NCBI GenBank assembly: GCA_903867885.1
Contig: CAIPTD010000041.1
Coordinates: 49,576-113,575, forward strand
Direction of reading: 5' to 3'
Length of the DNA stretch: 64,000 nt
Source of the DNA: an uncultured Ferrovum sp.
GTDB lineage: Bacteria; Pseudomonadota; Gammaproteobacteria; Burkholderiales; Ferrovaceae
Each line of letters begins with the position of its first letter. Within the stretch, counting starts at the first letter, position 1. The notes beneath the pieces are model-generated. The model was not told the origin of the DNA and searched no databases. It was given only the letters and a program-made list of their open reading frames with translations. Shown here piece after piece: positions 1 to 9,461 of this stretch. A program made the position numbers and the translations under genes.

Positions 1-1116
1 AATCTGAAAGGGATCCAACTATCCATTGGTGAACCGCGTCATGCCGCTCCCGGATTTGTGCGTCAAGCACTATGCGATCACCTTGATGGGCTTTCCAATT
101 ATCCGGCTACCATCGGACGCGAGGATCTGAGGCAAACAATCAGTCAATGGCTAGAATCGCGCTTTCGTTTGTCAGGCTTAGATGCCGCTACACAGGTCAT
201 CCCTACTTTAGGAAGCCGAGAAGCATTATTTTCTTTGGCCCAATCCGTATTAAACCCCGAAGAACAAGACGCACTGGTTCTGTGCCCTAATCCCTTCTAT
301 CAAATCTATGAAGGCGCTGCATTGCTGGCAGGTGCCAAGCCTTGGTTTATCAATGCAGATCCCCAACAAGGCTATACCCTTCCATGGCAAACCATCCCCA
401 ATGCGATTTGGGAGCGGGTGCGTATGGTGTATACCTGCTCGCCTGGCAACCCCACCGGCGTGGTGATGACGCTTGAAGAATGGCGCTATTTGTTTCAGCA
501 ATCGGACCGTTATGGATTTGTGATTGCAGCAGATGAGTGCTACAGCGAAATTTACAGCGATGCAGCGCAGCCTCCTTTGGGGGCACTAGAAGCAGCCCAC
601 CGCCTAGGCCGCCGTGACTTTAAGAATCTAGTCATACTCGGGAGCTTATCCAAACGCTCTAATCTTCCCGGTCTGCGCTCAGGTTACGCTGCAGGCGACG
701 TCGACATCATGCGCCGCTTTACCTTGTACAGAACCTATCACGGCAGCGCCATGAGTCCCTCAGTGCAGATGGCGAGCATGGCTGCTTGGCAAGATGAGAT
801 TCATGTCATTGAGAATAGGCGGCAATACCGCGAGAAATTCATTGCTTTTCGCGATATTCTTGCAGATGTTTTACCCTTGGAAATGCCTGCTGCAGGCTTT
901 TACTACTGGGCCAAAACACCCATCGATGACCAAGCTTTTGTACAAAAACTATTCTCTGAACAGCATGTAACCCTACTCCCAGGGAGTCTGCTTGCCCGAG
1001 AGGCGCATGGAACCAATCCTGGCTTGAATCATGTTCGGATTGCCCTTGTGGGTTCAATAGAAGAAACCTGCGAAGCAGCAGCAAGAATCAAAACCTGCTT
1101 ACTCAGTCTCAAATAA
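1..1116 (+). CDS. dapC: N-succinyldiaminopimelate aminotransferase (5' end outside window)
   Basis: PLP-dependent class I/II aminotransferase that forms N-succinyl-LL-2,6-diaminopimelate in the succinylase branch of lysine/DAP synthesis. The frame is open from base 1 and already reads LSIGEPRHAAPGFVRQAL, so the start lies upstream; the internal GTG at 58 is not the start. Visible are the substrate/PLP motif CSPGNPTG and the SLSKRSNLPGLRSGY motif, whose Lys (codon 652-654) should be the Schiff-base residue. Some 25-30 N-terminal residues appear to be missing compared with the family. The next gene is dapD, which supports DapC over a generic aminotransferase. Confidence 0.9.
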   Translation, partial: NLKGIQLSIGEPRHAAPGFVRQALCDHLDGLSNYPATIGREDLRQTISQWLESRFRLSGLDAATQVIPTLGSREALFSLAQSVLNPEEQDALVLCPNPFYQIYEGAALLAGAKPWFINADPQQGYTLPWQTIPNAIWERVRMVYTCSPGNPTGVVMTLEEWRYLFQQSDRYGFVIAADECYSEIYSDAAQPPLGALEAAHRLGRRDFKNLVILGSLSKRSNLPGLRSGYAAGDVDIMRRFTLYRTYHGSAMSPSVQMASMAAWQDEIHVIENRRQYREKFIAFRDILADVLPLEMPAAGFYYWAKTPIDDQAFVQKLFSEQHVTLLPGSLLAREAHGTNPGLNHVRIALVGSIEETCEAAARIKTCLLSLK

Positions 1117-1176
1117 AAATGTAATTCACAATTTTAATCACTACCCACTGACCGCTTTTAAAGAGGAATACAAGCC

Positions 1177-1998
1177 ATGCAGAACCTTCAAAATACCATC
1201 GATGAAGCATTTGAACACCGCCAAGATTTTTCACCTTTAAATGCCCCCAAAGATTTATTAGAGGCTGTTGAAACAGTGATCGCGGGCTTAGATGCGGGCA
1301 CCCTGAGAGTTGCCGAAAAAACCAATGGCGAATGGCATACCCACCAGTGGATTAAAAAAGCGGTATTGCTGTCGTTCCGTCTGCGCGATAACGGCTTGAT
1401 GGAAGGGGGCGAAACCCGCTATTGGGACAAAGTTGAGAGTAAATTTGCGCGGTACAGCCCTGAAGATTTCAAAGCAGGTGGGTTCCGCGTTGTTCCTCCT
1501 GCAGCGGCACGTCGTGGCGCTTTTATTGCCCGCAATGCAGTGCTGATGCCTTCTTACGTCAATATTGGCGCCTATGTAGATGAAGGGACCATGGTGGATA
1601 CGTGGGCTACAGTGGGTTCCTGTGCGCAAATTGGTAAGAACGTACACTTATCAGGTGGAGTGGGGATTGGCGGGGTGTTAGAACCTGTTCAAGCCAACCC
1701 TACCATAATTGAAGATAATTGCTTTATTGGCGCCCGCTCTGAAGTGGTAGAAGGCGTCATTGTGGGTGAAGGCTCAGTGATTTCAATGGGTGTGTATATC
1801 GGTGTGAGCACCAAGATTTATGATCGCGAAACGGGCTCGGTCACCTATGGCCATATTCCTCCTGGTTCGGTGGTGGTGTCGGGTAACTTACCGGCAGCGG
1901 ATGGCAGCCATAGTCTGTACTGCGCCGTCATCGTTAAAAAAGTAGATGCAAAGACCCGCGCCAAAACAAGCATCAATGAATTGTTACGCGGTGACTAA
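1177..1998 (+). CDS. dapD: 2,3,4,5-tetrahydropyridine-2,6-dicarboxylate N-succinyltransferase
   Basis: Transfers succinyl from succinyl-CoA to tetrahydrodipicolinate, the step before DapC. The 273-residue length is typical. The C-terminal half shows left-handed beta-helix hexapeptide-repeat character, with [20 protein letters not shown] and [11 protein letters not shown] typical of DapD. The start is supported by an AAGAGGA ribosome-binding site at 1161-1167, nine bases before ATG. It lies 60 bp after dapC in the same direction, so the two are probably co-transcribed. A convergent quinoprotein gene begins 20 bp downstream. Confidence 0.97.
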   Translation: MQNLQNTIDEAFEHRQDFSPLNAPKDLLEAVETVIAGLDAGTLRVAEKTNGEWHTHQWIKKAVLLSFRLRDNGLMEGGETRYWDKVESKFARYSPEDFKAGGFRVVPPAAARRGAFIARNAVLMPSYVNIGAYVDEGTMVDTWATVGSCAQIGKNVHLSGGVGIGGVLEPVQANPTIIEDNCFIGARSEVVEGVIVGEGSVISMGVYIGVSTKIYDRETGSVTYGHIPPGSVVVSGNLPAADGSHSLYCAVIVKKVDAKTRAKTSINELLRGD

Positions 1999-2018
1999 AC
2001 TGCTTTCAAGCGCTGCGC

Positions 2019-3713
2019 TTAGGGCAATCGATACGCCCTGAGCGCAGAACGGGTGGGACGATCGGTATAAAACGGAGCGCCAAATAATTTGGTATAGGCG
2101 GGATGGCGCCTAGCATCCCAACCCGAAACCAATACAATATATTGATGCCCGGCTGCTTCAAAGCACATCACACCGCCGGCATAGCCTGAGGCGGAAGAAT
2201 CACTCCAAAGTTTGCGGCCTGTCCCAGCATGCAGTGCTTGCAGGGTGCCGCGCCCATCGGCAACAAACACCAGATCACCCGATGTGGCCAAGATACTTGC
2301 AAGTGGAGGCTCAGGAAAATCGACTGACCAAACTTTAGACCCCGTGATCGGATCACGGGCATCAAGATGCCCGCGAGCACGCTCATTAGGAGGGGGAACT
2401 GGAGTCACCTTACCCCCCAGAAAAGCATCTTTTGTAGAAGGATCTGTGTTTGCAGGATCATCCAACGAAACATCCATACACCATTCTGCTGCTACTTTAT
2501 AAAGCAGACCAGTCTTGGGGCTAAACGCCCCCGGAAGACCAGGAAAAGCGCCGTCAACGTAGGGACACAAGCCTTTTTGCTCTCCCATATTAAAGTCTTT
2601 ACGCTCTTTTAAAGCCCCACTAGTTCGATCAATGCCCCGCACAAAATTGATATTTTTACTGGCCTCCCAAATGCGCAATAGATGCAGGTCGGTTCCGTAT
2701 ACAAAAACATATCCAGTGCGATTGGGATGAACAATGTAACGCACTCCTTTGCGCTCTATCAGCAAGGCCTCGCTTTGCGCACTATCCCGCACCCAAGCTT
2801 CATGCGGCATTTCTTGATGCCAAAAGCGTATTTCTCCGTTGACAGGATCGATACCTATCAGACCAGCCGAATAAAGATTGTTACCTGGTCGTAAACCATG
2901 AGTTTTAAAATTAGAACCCGCAGAATCAAAGAGCGGATAGGGACTCCCCGTTCCCCAATACAATGTCCCCGTTCTTTCGTCATAAGCGCCAGGCATCGCT
3001 GCTGGAACGCCTGCTCCTTCACTCTGCTGAGAGGCAGAATGCGTTGAGGTCCATGTATCGATAGCGTTCCATCTTCCCTGTAACCCCTCCGCATGTGGGC
3101 CTCCTACCAAATCTAAACGCCATACTTCAGCACCCGTTTTAGTATCCAGGCCGATCAGTTCACCCTGTTCGCCACTTGATGGGGTAGTTCCCATCACCAG
3201 GCGATCTCGTGCAATCAAAGGCGGCCCATTTAAGCTACTTTTACGCGATCCTTTTGGCCATACGCGCACATCCCATCGAACACTGCCGTCTTTAAGATTG
3301 AAGGCGATCACACGGCCACTCGCGCCTGCAAAAAATAGCACACCTTGATCAATGGCCAGGCCTCGACAGCCGCTATTGAGCTGCACGATTGATTCGCCTA
3401 TTTCAGACACTTTAGTGCGCCATTTCACTTTTCCGCTGGCCCCATCCAACACCCAGATGTGTTCCGCCTCGGTGCAATAGGCCAGCAAACCGCCGGCAGC
3501 AACCGGAAACCCGGTAATTTCTTGAGTAGAATTATCTGGCTCATGTGACCAAGCGCTACGCAATTGACCCACGTTAGTCAAATTAATCTCATTTAACGCA
3601 CTGAAATGCCAGCCTGACAGCCCACCATGCAGGCTCAACCAATCCTGTTGCGCGGCCAAGGAACTGAGTGGCACCAAGGCCATCAAGATCAAAGCAAGAA
3701 TGGCGTGCCTCAT
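2019..3713 (-). CDS. exported PQQ-type beta-propeller protein, atypical quinoprotein dehydrogenase
   Basis: Resembles the eight-bladed quinoprotein alcohol dehydrogenases: N-terminal WLSLHGGLSGWHFSALNEIN and repeated blade motifs such as LIGLDTKTGAEVWRLDLVGG and RPGNNLYSAGLIGIDPVNGE. A signal peptide starts at the ATG at 3713 (MRHAILALILMALVPLSSLA); the frame also allows a start 45 bp upstream (3758), and neither has a good ribosome-binding site. The usual Asn of GTGNP is Ser (GTGSPYP), the WD of the PHDxWD motif is WV (PHEAWVRD), and the vicinal Cys pair is a single Cys (NSGCRGLAI). The Ca/PQQ catalytic set, recalled from family knowledge, thus looks incomplete; it may be an assembly, binding or altered-specificity protein. 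It sits reversed between dapD and dapE. Confidence 0.65.
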   Translation of the reverse strand: MRHAILALILMALVPLSSLAAQQDWLSLHGGLSGWHFSALNEINLTNVGQLRSAWSHEPDNSTQEITGFPVAAGGLLAYCTEAEHIWVLDGASGKVKWRTKVSEIGESIVQLNSGCRGLAIDQGVLFFAGASGRVIAFNLKDGSVRWDVRVWPKGSRKSSLNGPPLIARDRLVMGTTPSSGEQGELIGLDTKTGAEVWRLDLVGGPHAEGLQGRWNAIDTWTSTHSASQQSEGAGVPAAMPGAYDERTGTLYWGTGSPYPLFDSAGSNFKTHGLRPGNNLYSAGLIGIDPVNGEIRFWHQEMPHEAWVRDSAQSEALLIERKGVRYIVHPNRTGYVFVYGTDLHLLRIWEASKNINFVRGIDRTSGALKERKDFNMGEQKGLCPYVDGAFPGLPGAFSPKTGLLYKVAAEWCMDVSLDDPANTDPSTKDAFLGGKVTPVPPPNERARGHLDARDPITGSKVWSVDFPEPPLASILATSGDLVFVADGRGTLQALHAGTGRKLWSDSSASGYAGGVMCFEAAGHQYIVLVSGWDARRHPAYTKLFGAPFYTDRPTRSALRAYRLP

Positions 3714-3820
3714 GGAGAGGGTTATCCCGAGACGCTGTGATGAGAAAAAATAATTCATGATGTTTTAGAAACTAACAGACAGAACACGAAGGCAGCAACC
3801 CCATAAACGAATGAATCCTC

Positions 3821-3834
3821 TACAATCTCGGGCT
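3821..3834 (+). promoter_or_regulatory. -10 element and very short leader of dapE
   Basis: TACAAT at 3821-3826 is followed by eight bases and then the dapE ATG at 3835. There is no Shine-Dalgarno sequence between them, and transcription starting 7-9 nt after the hexamer would begin at the start codon. No convincing -35 box is visible at 16-18 bp, so this is an inference from the -10 alone. Confidence 0.35.
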
Positions 3835-5007
3835 ATGACCTTCTATCACCCTACTGTTGAACTCGCGATGGAGTTGATCCGTCGGCCCTCTGTCACCCCA
3901 GATGATGGGGGCTGTCAGGACTATATTTCGCAGCGGCTTGCCCCGCTGGGTTTCATTGCAGAAACCATCGAAACAGGGGGCGTCAAAAATGTCTGGCTTC
4001 GACGGGGTCATGAGGCTCCTCTTTTGGTGTTTGCGGGTCATACCGATGTTGTGCCCACTGGCCCCGAATCCGCTTGGCTTAGCCCCCCCTTCGAACCCAC
4101 GATCAAAGATGGCTTGTTGTATGGTCGCGGAAGTGCAGATATGAAATCCTCCTTGGCCGCATTTGTGGTGGCCATTGAAGAGGCGTTGCATGAGCAAGCT
4201 GACTTACCCGGATCGATTGCGTTGTTGCTGACCTCTGACGAAGAAGGCCCGGCAAGAGATGGCACGGTGCGGGTGATAGAAAAACTGCAAGCCCGCCATG
4301 AAACCATTGACTACTGCGTGGTAGGGGAACCTACTTGTGTGAGTCGTCTAGGCGATACCATCAAAAACGGACGCCGAGGTTCATTGAGTGGTCGGTTAAC
4401 AGTGAAAGGGATACAAGGCCATGTGGCTTACCCGCATCTTGCACGCAACCCCATTCACGACATGGCCCCAGCTTTAAGCGAACTCGCCTCGATACAGTGG
4501 GATGAAGCAAACGAACACTTTCCAGCCACGACTTTTCAGGTATCCAATATTCATGGCGGAACAGGAGCAGGAAATGTTATTCCAGGTACGGTAGAACTCC
4601 TGTTTAATTTCCGCTATTCCACTGCAAGCCCTGCCGAACAACTGCAAACCCAAACTGCAGATATTTTAAAACGCCACGGGCTGGAGTTTGATTTGGATTG
4701 GGATCACGGCGCACAGCCTTTCCTGACAGAGCGCGGTGCATTAGTCGACGCCCTGCGCGATAGTATTCGCACTGTCACCGGACTAAAAGCCGAAGTATCC
4801 ACAACGGGCGGAACATCTGATGGGCGCTTCATTTCGCGCTGGTGTCGCGAAGTGGTGGAGTTTGGCCCGATCAACGCCACGATTCATCAAATCAATGAAC
4901 ACGTTCGCGCTCAGGACTTGGCGCCGCTTACAGAAATTTATGTCGGGCTGATTGAGCGTCTGCTTGGGAAACCACTGGAGGATGAGGAACAGGATGACGA
5001 AGAGTGA
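3835..5007 (+). CDS. dapE: succinyl-diaminopimelate desuccinylase
   Basis: Zn-dependent M20-family peptidase that releases succinate to give LL-diaminopimelate. Metal and catalytic motifs are present: [35 protein letters not shown] and VGEPT, plus the dimer/lid motif [12 protein letters not shown] chose the ATG at 3835 ([20 protein letters not shown]), which gives 390 residues and the normal N-terminus; an in-frame ATG at 3811 would add eight unlikely residues. The C-terminus ends in an acidic tail ([10 protein letters not shown]) whose purine-rich codons also hold the ribosome-binding site of the overlapping prmB. Confidence 0.96.
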   Translation: MTFYHPTVELAMELIRRPSVTPDDGGCQDYISQRLAPLGFIAETIETGGVKNVWLRRGHEAPLLVFAGHTDVVPTGPESAWLSPPFEPTIKDGLLYGRGSADMKSSLAAFVVAIEEALHEQADLPGSIALLLTSDEEGPARDGTVRVIEKLQARHETIDYCVVGEPTCVSRLGDTIKNGRRGSLSGRLTVKGIQGHVAYPHLARNPIHDMAPALSELASIQWDEANEHFPATTFQVSNIHGGTGAGNVIPGTVELLFNFRYSTASPAEQLQTQTADILKRHGLEFDLDWDHGAQPFLTERGALVDALRDSIRTVTGLKAEVSTTGGTSDGRFISRWCREVVEFGPINATIHQINEHVRAQDLAPLTEIYVGLIERLLGKPLEDEEQDDEE

Positions 5008-5908
5008 ACCTCTAATCTGGGAAGAGGCCATTGAAACGCTTCAAACCGCGCGCGATTTCATCCGCTTTGGTGCTACACGCTTTATGCGCGCAGACCTGTT
5101 TTTTGGTCACGGCTTTCCTGATGCATTAAGCGAAAGCCGCTATCTCGTGTCGTATGCCTTGCAACTCAATGTAAGCCAATCTGAACAATGGTTGGATGCC
5201 AAACTGACTGCCTCAGAATGTGCTCAAGTTCTCGATTTGCTTAAACTTCGCTGCAATAGCCGTCAGCCTGCAGCTTATTTAACCGGCGAAGCATGGATTG
5301 CAGGCTTTCGCTTTCGCGTAGACCCGCGCACGATTGTGCCTCGCTCTTTGATTGCTGAGTTACTCGAGGACGAAGCACTCGCTCCGTGGCTGGACATTGC
5401 CAGCACGCAGCGCATCGCCGATATTTGTACGGGTGGTGCTTCACTCGCCATTCTCTTAGCCTTGCTTGCTCCCGACGCTGAGGTCGATGCTGTTGATCTT
5501 TCTACCGAAGCATTAGAGGTGGCAGAACTCAATGTCTCCGACTACCACATGCAATCTCGTGTGCATTTATTGCATGGCGACTTGCTGCATCCCTTATCCG
5601 GAAACTATGACTTGATCATTTCTAATCCACCGTATGTGGATGCAGATGCAATGGCAAGCCTGCCAGCCGAATATCGCACCGAGCCCGTGATGTCATTGGA
5701 AAGCGGGGAGGATGGTTTAGATCACGCCCGAGCATTAATTACGGGGGCAGCAGACTACCTCAGTAGCAACGGCATTTTGATGGTGGAAATCGGCCACCAA
5801 CGTGCTAACCTGGAACTCTGTTTTCCCGACCTGCCCTTTACTTGGCTCGAGTCGCGGGACGGGGGGACCTACGTTTTTGTGCTCCGCCAGCAGGATTTGG
5901 GGGCTTGA
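4994..5908 (+). CDS. prmB: ribosomal protein uL3 glutamine N5-methyltransferase
   Basis: SAM-dependent N5-glutamine methyltransferase, HemK/PrmB family, predicted to methylate L3. It has the family's SAM-binding region ([20 protein letters not shown]) and the catalytic NPPY motif ([14 protein letters not shown]). I chose the ATG at 4994 ([19 protein letters not shown]), giving 304 residues and a 14-bp overlap with dapE. PrmB rather than PrmC is inferred from length and the N-terminal helical region. The last 71 bp overlap the 3' end of the convergent rluB. Confidence 0.9.
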   Translation: MTKSEPLIWEEAIETLQTARDFIRFGATRFMRADLFFGHGFPDALSESRYLVSYALQLNVSQSEQWLDAKLTASECAQVLDLLKLRCNSRQPAAYLTGEAWIAGFRFRVDPRTIVPRSLIAELLEDEALAPWLDIASTQRIADICTGGASLAILLALLAPDAEVDAVDLSTEALEVAELNVSDYHMQSRVHLLHGDLLHPLSGNYDLIISNPPYVDADAMASLPAEYRTEPVMSLESGEDGLDHARALITGAADYLSSNGILMVEIGHQRANLELCFPDLPFTWLESRDGGTYVFVLRQQDLGA

Positions 5909-6653
5909 TCAAGCCAGCCCACTGCATGACTCGAGTGGTTTCAGTCACATCCAATTCTATCGTCTGACCACGTTTTAAACGGGGAGGCAGAGCAATAATG
6001 CCAAAGCGAACCCGCATCAGGCGGCTCACCGTAAAACCTATTGCTTCGAACATACGGCGTACCTCGCGATTACGCCCCTCACGCAAAATCACCTCATACC
6101 AATGATTTGCCCCCTCTCCACCGCGATCTTCAATACGCTCAAACCATGCAGGGCCATCTTCTAACATGATCTCGCGGGTAGAGGCCACCATCTGCTCTTC
6201 GGTCAACTCTCCTAACACCCTCACCGCGTATTCACGCTCTACCTCAAAGCGAGGATGGGCAATTTGATTAGCCAACTCACCGCTTGTGGTGAAGACAAGC
6301 AAACCACTGGTATTAAAATCTAAACGTCCAATCGCAATCCAACGCTGCCCGCGCAGTCTCGGAAGCTTTTGAAATACACTGGGGCGGCCCTCAGGATCAT
6401 CGCGACTGACAATCTCACCCTCAGGTTTGTGATAAAGCAAAACACGGGGGAGCTTCACTTCTTCTGGTGCTTGCACACGCAAGCGACGATTACCGCTCTG
6501 GATCAAATCATTTTCTTGAACACGCGTTCCGGGCAACGCCACAACGCCATTCACCATTACCGCACCCGATTCCACCAAGGCATCCATTTCACGACGTGAC
6601 CCCATCCCAGAGTCAGCCATAAATTTCTGCAGACGTATCCCTTCATTGGCCAT
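5838..6653 (-). CDS. rluB: 23S rRNA pseudouridine synthase, RluB type
   Basis: RsuA/RluB-family enzyme that isomerises a uridine in large-subunit rRNA (U2605 in E. coli RluB). An N-terminal S4 RNA-binding domain (IRLQKFMADSGMGSRREMDA) is followed by the catalytic motif GRLDFNTSGLLVFTTSGELA, which carries the family Asp. The basic C-terminal tail is within the region overlapping prmB antisense. The ATG at 6653 has a GAAGAG ahead of it; an ATG at 6668 would add five residues. The start lies inside the end of scpB, so translation is probably coupled. Confidence 0.9.
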   Translation of the reverse strand: MANEGIRLQKFMADSGMGSRREMDALVESGAVMVNGVVALPGTRVQENDLIQSGNRRLRVQAPEEVKLPRVLLYHKPEGEIVSRDDPEGRPSVFQKLPRLRGQRWIAIGRLDFNTSGLLVFTTSGELANQIAHPRFEVEREYAVRVLGELTEEQMVASTREIMLEDGPAWFERIEDRGGEGANHWYEVILREGRNREVRRMFEAIGFTVSRLMRVRFGIIALPPRLKRGQTIELDVTETTRVMQWAGLIKPPNPAGGAQKRRSPRPATRAK

Positions 6654-7392
6654 ATAGGGACTCTTCATTCATAGTGGTTTCCGATGTTTGCGGCGCATCT
6701 GTATGAGGCGCATCCGTTATTTCAGGCAAAGCGCCCTGTTCTATTTCAAGCGGACCCAATGCATCTTCCAGCACAGGGAGCGATTGAGGATCCGCCTCCA
6801 AGTCCGCAAGGGGAGGCAGTTCTTGTAAAGATCTGAGGCCCAAATCATCTAGCATACGTCGTGTTGTGCCAAATAGTTCAGGGCGCCCAGGTACTTCTCG
6901 ATGGCCAATCACATCAATCCAACCCCTGGCCTCTAGAGCACGCAAAATTTGCGTAGAGACAGCCACCCCTCGAATATCTTCAATATCGCCGCGTGATACG
7001 GGCTGGCGATAAGCAATAATCGCCAAGGTCTCCATCACAGCACGTGAATAACGCGGAGGACGCTCTGGATGAAGCCGTGCAAGACGGGTTTGAACATCGG
7101 GTCGAGTTTGAAACCGCCAACCTGAGGCGACTTGAACGAGTACTAATCCTCGGTCATTCCACAACTCTCGCAATTCATCCAATAATCGCCGCAATACATC
7201 AGAAGGAATCTCTTCATCAAATAATTTGCGCAACTGGCTCATGCTTAAAGGCTCTTGCGTTGCAAGCAAGGCGCCTTCGATCAGTCTCAAAGCTTGCTTG
7301 AGATCAATCACAGGCTCTGCGGTCTCGCTTGGAGAAGCGCTCTGCGTATCGCTGTGAGAATTCACCGACAAATCGGATTCGAGTGTACTCAT
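6643..7392 (-). CDS. scpB: segregation and condensation protein B
   Basis: Winged-helix partner of the Smc-ScpA condensin complex, acting in chromosome compaction and segregation. The central region shows RAVMETLAIIAYRQPVSRGDIEDIRGV, a strong ScpB signature, followed by GRPELFGTTRRMLDDLGL. At 249 residues it has an acidic, low-complexity C-terminal extension. The start codon overlaps the scpA stop by four bases (ATGA), so it is translationally coupled to scpA. Confidence 0.95.
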   Translation of the reverse strand: MSTLESDLSVNSHSDTQSASPSETAEPVIDLKQALRLIEGALLATQEPLSMSQLRKLFDEEIPSDVLRRLLDELRELWNDRGLVLVQVASGWRFQTRPDVQTRLARLHPERPPRYSRAVMETLAIIAYRQPVSRGDIEDIRGVAVSTQILRALEARGWIDVIGHREVPGRPELFGTTRRMLDDLGLRSLQELPPLADLEADPQSLPVLEDALGPLEIEQGALPEITDAPHTDAPQTSETTMNEESLYGQ

Positions 7393-8225
7393 GTTTTTTC
7401 AGCTAAACGAATATAAATGGGCGCGAAAACTTGATCCTGCATTAACTGCACCAACCCTTCTTTCACTAACTCCAGAAGAGCCACAAAATGCACCACCACG
7501 ATGGGCACTGTAGCGCTCTTATCAAACAAATGAACAAATTCAACAAATTGATGATCGGATAATTTCCGCAAAATAATCGTCATGTGCTCACGCACCGAGA
7601 GTTGCTCGCGGGTGATCTGATGATGACGGTTCATGCGGGCACGTGCGAGTACGGCATACCATGCATCACGCAGTTCATCGGGATCAACTTCAGGCAATCG
7701 CGGCGATAAGTCTTCAATCATCTCTGCCGCAGCTGGCTGAAAATCGCGATGCAATCTTGGAATAGTATCCAAGGCCCGAGCAGCCAATTTGATGCGCTCG
7801 TACTCCAACAGTCGGCGCATGAGTTCTGCGCGAGGGTCTTCCCCTTCTTCATTACGCGCTGAAGGCGGGCGGGGAAGCAGCATACGCGATTTAATTTCTA
7901 TCATGACCGCAGCCATCACTAAATATTCAGCAGCCAATTCAAGACGGACGGTGCGCATGGCTTCAACGTACACCATGTACTGACGCGTGAGTTCTGCCAT
8001 GGGGATATCTAAAATATCCAAGGCATTCTTGCGGATTAAATACAACAGCAAGTCCAGCGGCCCCTCAAAACTCTCCAGAAAGATCTCTAGCGCCTCAGGG
8101 GGAATATATAAATCAGTTGGCAGCTCCAGCAAGGGCTGCCCACGAATCAAGGCTAGGCGCGGCGGCGCAGGGCTTTCTGTAACTTGAGACGGAAGAGCGA
8201 CCTCATCGGTCAGCGCTGCACTCAC
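7389..8225 (-). CDS. scpA: segregation and condensation protein A
   Basis: Kleisin subunit that bridges the Smc heads. The signature FEGPLDLLLYLIRKNALDI and the following MAELTRQYM are typical of ScpA; the C-terminal winged-helix part includes MTIILRKLSDHQFVEFVHLF. 278 residues. It starts by a four-base overlap with the stop of trpS and ends by a four-base overlap with scpB, so trpS-scpA-scpB-rluB form one coupled unit. No smc gene is in the window. Confidence 0.95.
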   Translation of the reverse strand: MSAALTDEVALPSQVTESPAPPRLALIRGQPLLELPTDLYIPPEALEIFLESFEGPLDLLLYLIRKNALDILDIPMAELTRQYMVYVEAMRTVRLELAAEYLVMAAVMIEIKSRMLLPRPPSARNEEGEDPRAELMRRLLEYERIKLAARALDTIPRLHRDFQPAAAEMIEDLSPRLPEVDPDELRDAWYAVLARARMNRHHQITREQLSVREHMTIILRKLSDHQFVEFVHLFDKSATVPIVVVHFVALLELVKEGLVQLMQDQVFAPIYIRLAEKT

Positions 8226-9424
8226 GAGTAACTTAAGCCCATGGCATCCCGAACGTCACGCATCGTATCCTGTGCCAGTTTACGCGCGCGCTCACAACCA
8301 TCTGCAAGTACATTTCTAACCGCTGTTGGGTCTTCTTGCAACATCAAAGCACGCTCACGAATCGGCGCCAGTTCATTCAGCATGGCATCTACCACCGGTT
8401 GTTTGCAGTCAAGGCAACCTATACCGGCTGTTGTACAACCTTCACGTACCCAGCGGCGCGTATCGTCATTGCTATACACCTCGTGTAAGGACCAAACAGG
8501 GCAGCGCGCAGGATCTCCCGGATCTGTTCGTCTGATACGCGCAGGATCAGTAGGCATGGTGCGTACTTTGCGGGTGATCTGCTCAGGGTCCTCACGCAAC
8601 GAAATGGTATTGCCATAGGATTTAGACATTTTCTGTCCATCTAATCCTTGCAAGCGTGAGGCTTCGGTTAATTTGGCTTGCGGTTCAACCAGAATCATCT
8701 TTCCGGAACCTTCCAAATAGCCAAATACCCTCTCACGATCGGCTACAGTCAGGTTTTGACTGTCTGCTAACAATGCACGCGCGGCCTCAAGTGCTTCTTC
8801 ATCACCCTGTTCGGTGTAGCGATTACGCAATTCCATATACAGCTTGGCTTTCTTATTCCCCAGACGCTTCACGGCCATCTGCGCTTTTTCTTCAAAACCA
8901 GGCTCGCGGCCATAAAGGTGATTGAATCGTCTCGCAATCTCTCGCGTGATTTCAATATGCGGAACTTGATCCTCGCCAACCGGAACGAGGTTTCCACGGT
9001 AAATCAAAATATCAGCGGCTTGAAGTAAGGGATAGCCTAAAAAGCCATACGTTGATAAATCGCGATCAGACAATTTCTCTTGCTGATCTTTATAGCTAGG
9101 CATGCGTTCCAACCAACCCAACGGCGTCATCATTGATAACAATAGATGCAGCTCGGCGTGCTCGGGTACTTTGGACTGAATAAAAAGTGTGGCTTGATTG
9201 GGATCCACGCCAACGGCTAACCAATCGATCACCATATCCCAAATGCTCTGCTCAATCATTTGAGGATCATCGTAGTGCGTAGTCAAGGCATGCCAGTCGG
9301 CCACCATGAACAAGCACTCGTGCTCATGCTGTAAGTGAATCCAATTCTTAAGCACACCGTAATAGTGGCCAAGGTGAAGTGCGCCCGTAGGACGCATGCC
9401 GGACAGAACCCGATCAGGATACAT
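8222..9424 (-). CDS. trpS: tryptophanyl-tRNA synthetase with four-cysteine insertion
   Basis: Class I synthetase that charges tRNA-Trp. The HIGH-like HLGH is at residues 17-20 and KMSKS at 265-269. At 400 residues it is longer than the roughly 330-residue E. coli-type enzyme, with extra sequence before and after KMSKS. After KMSKS it carries Cys308, Cys330, Cys337 and Cys340 (C-x21-C-x6-C-x2-C), close to the [4Fe-4S] motif reported for Thermotoga maritima TrpRS. Cluster binding is an inference from this spacing. It leads the scpA-scpB-rluB unit. Confidence 0.96.
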   Translation of the reverse strand: MYPDRVLSGMRPTGALHLGHYYGVLKNWIHLQHEHECLFMVADWHALTTHYDDPQMIEQSIWDMVIDWLAVGVDPNQATLFIQSKVPEHAELHLLLSMMTPLGWLERMPSYKDQQEKLSDRDLSTYGFLGYPLLQAADILIYRGNLVPVGEDQVPHIEITREIARRFNHLYGREPGFEEKAQMAVKRLGNKKAKLYMELRNRYTEQGDEEALEAARALLADSQNLTVADRERVFGYLEGSGKMILVEPQAKLTEASRLQGLDGQKMSKSYGNTISLREDPEQITRKVRTMPTDPARIRRTDPGDPARCPVWSLHEVYSNDDTRRWVREGCTTAGIGCLDCKQPVVDAMLNELAPIRERALMLQEDPTAVRNVLADGCERARKLAQDTMRDVRDAMGLSYS

Positions 9425-9461
9425 GGCGAATCATGACTCCAAATTTCAAAAAAGTGTGTTT

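Noticed and set aside
3714..3758. Upstream ATG of the quinoprotein gene at 3758
   Set aside because: It would put 15 residues before a clean signal peptide and has no ribosome-binding site; 3713 is preferred but not proven.
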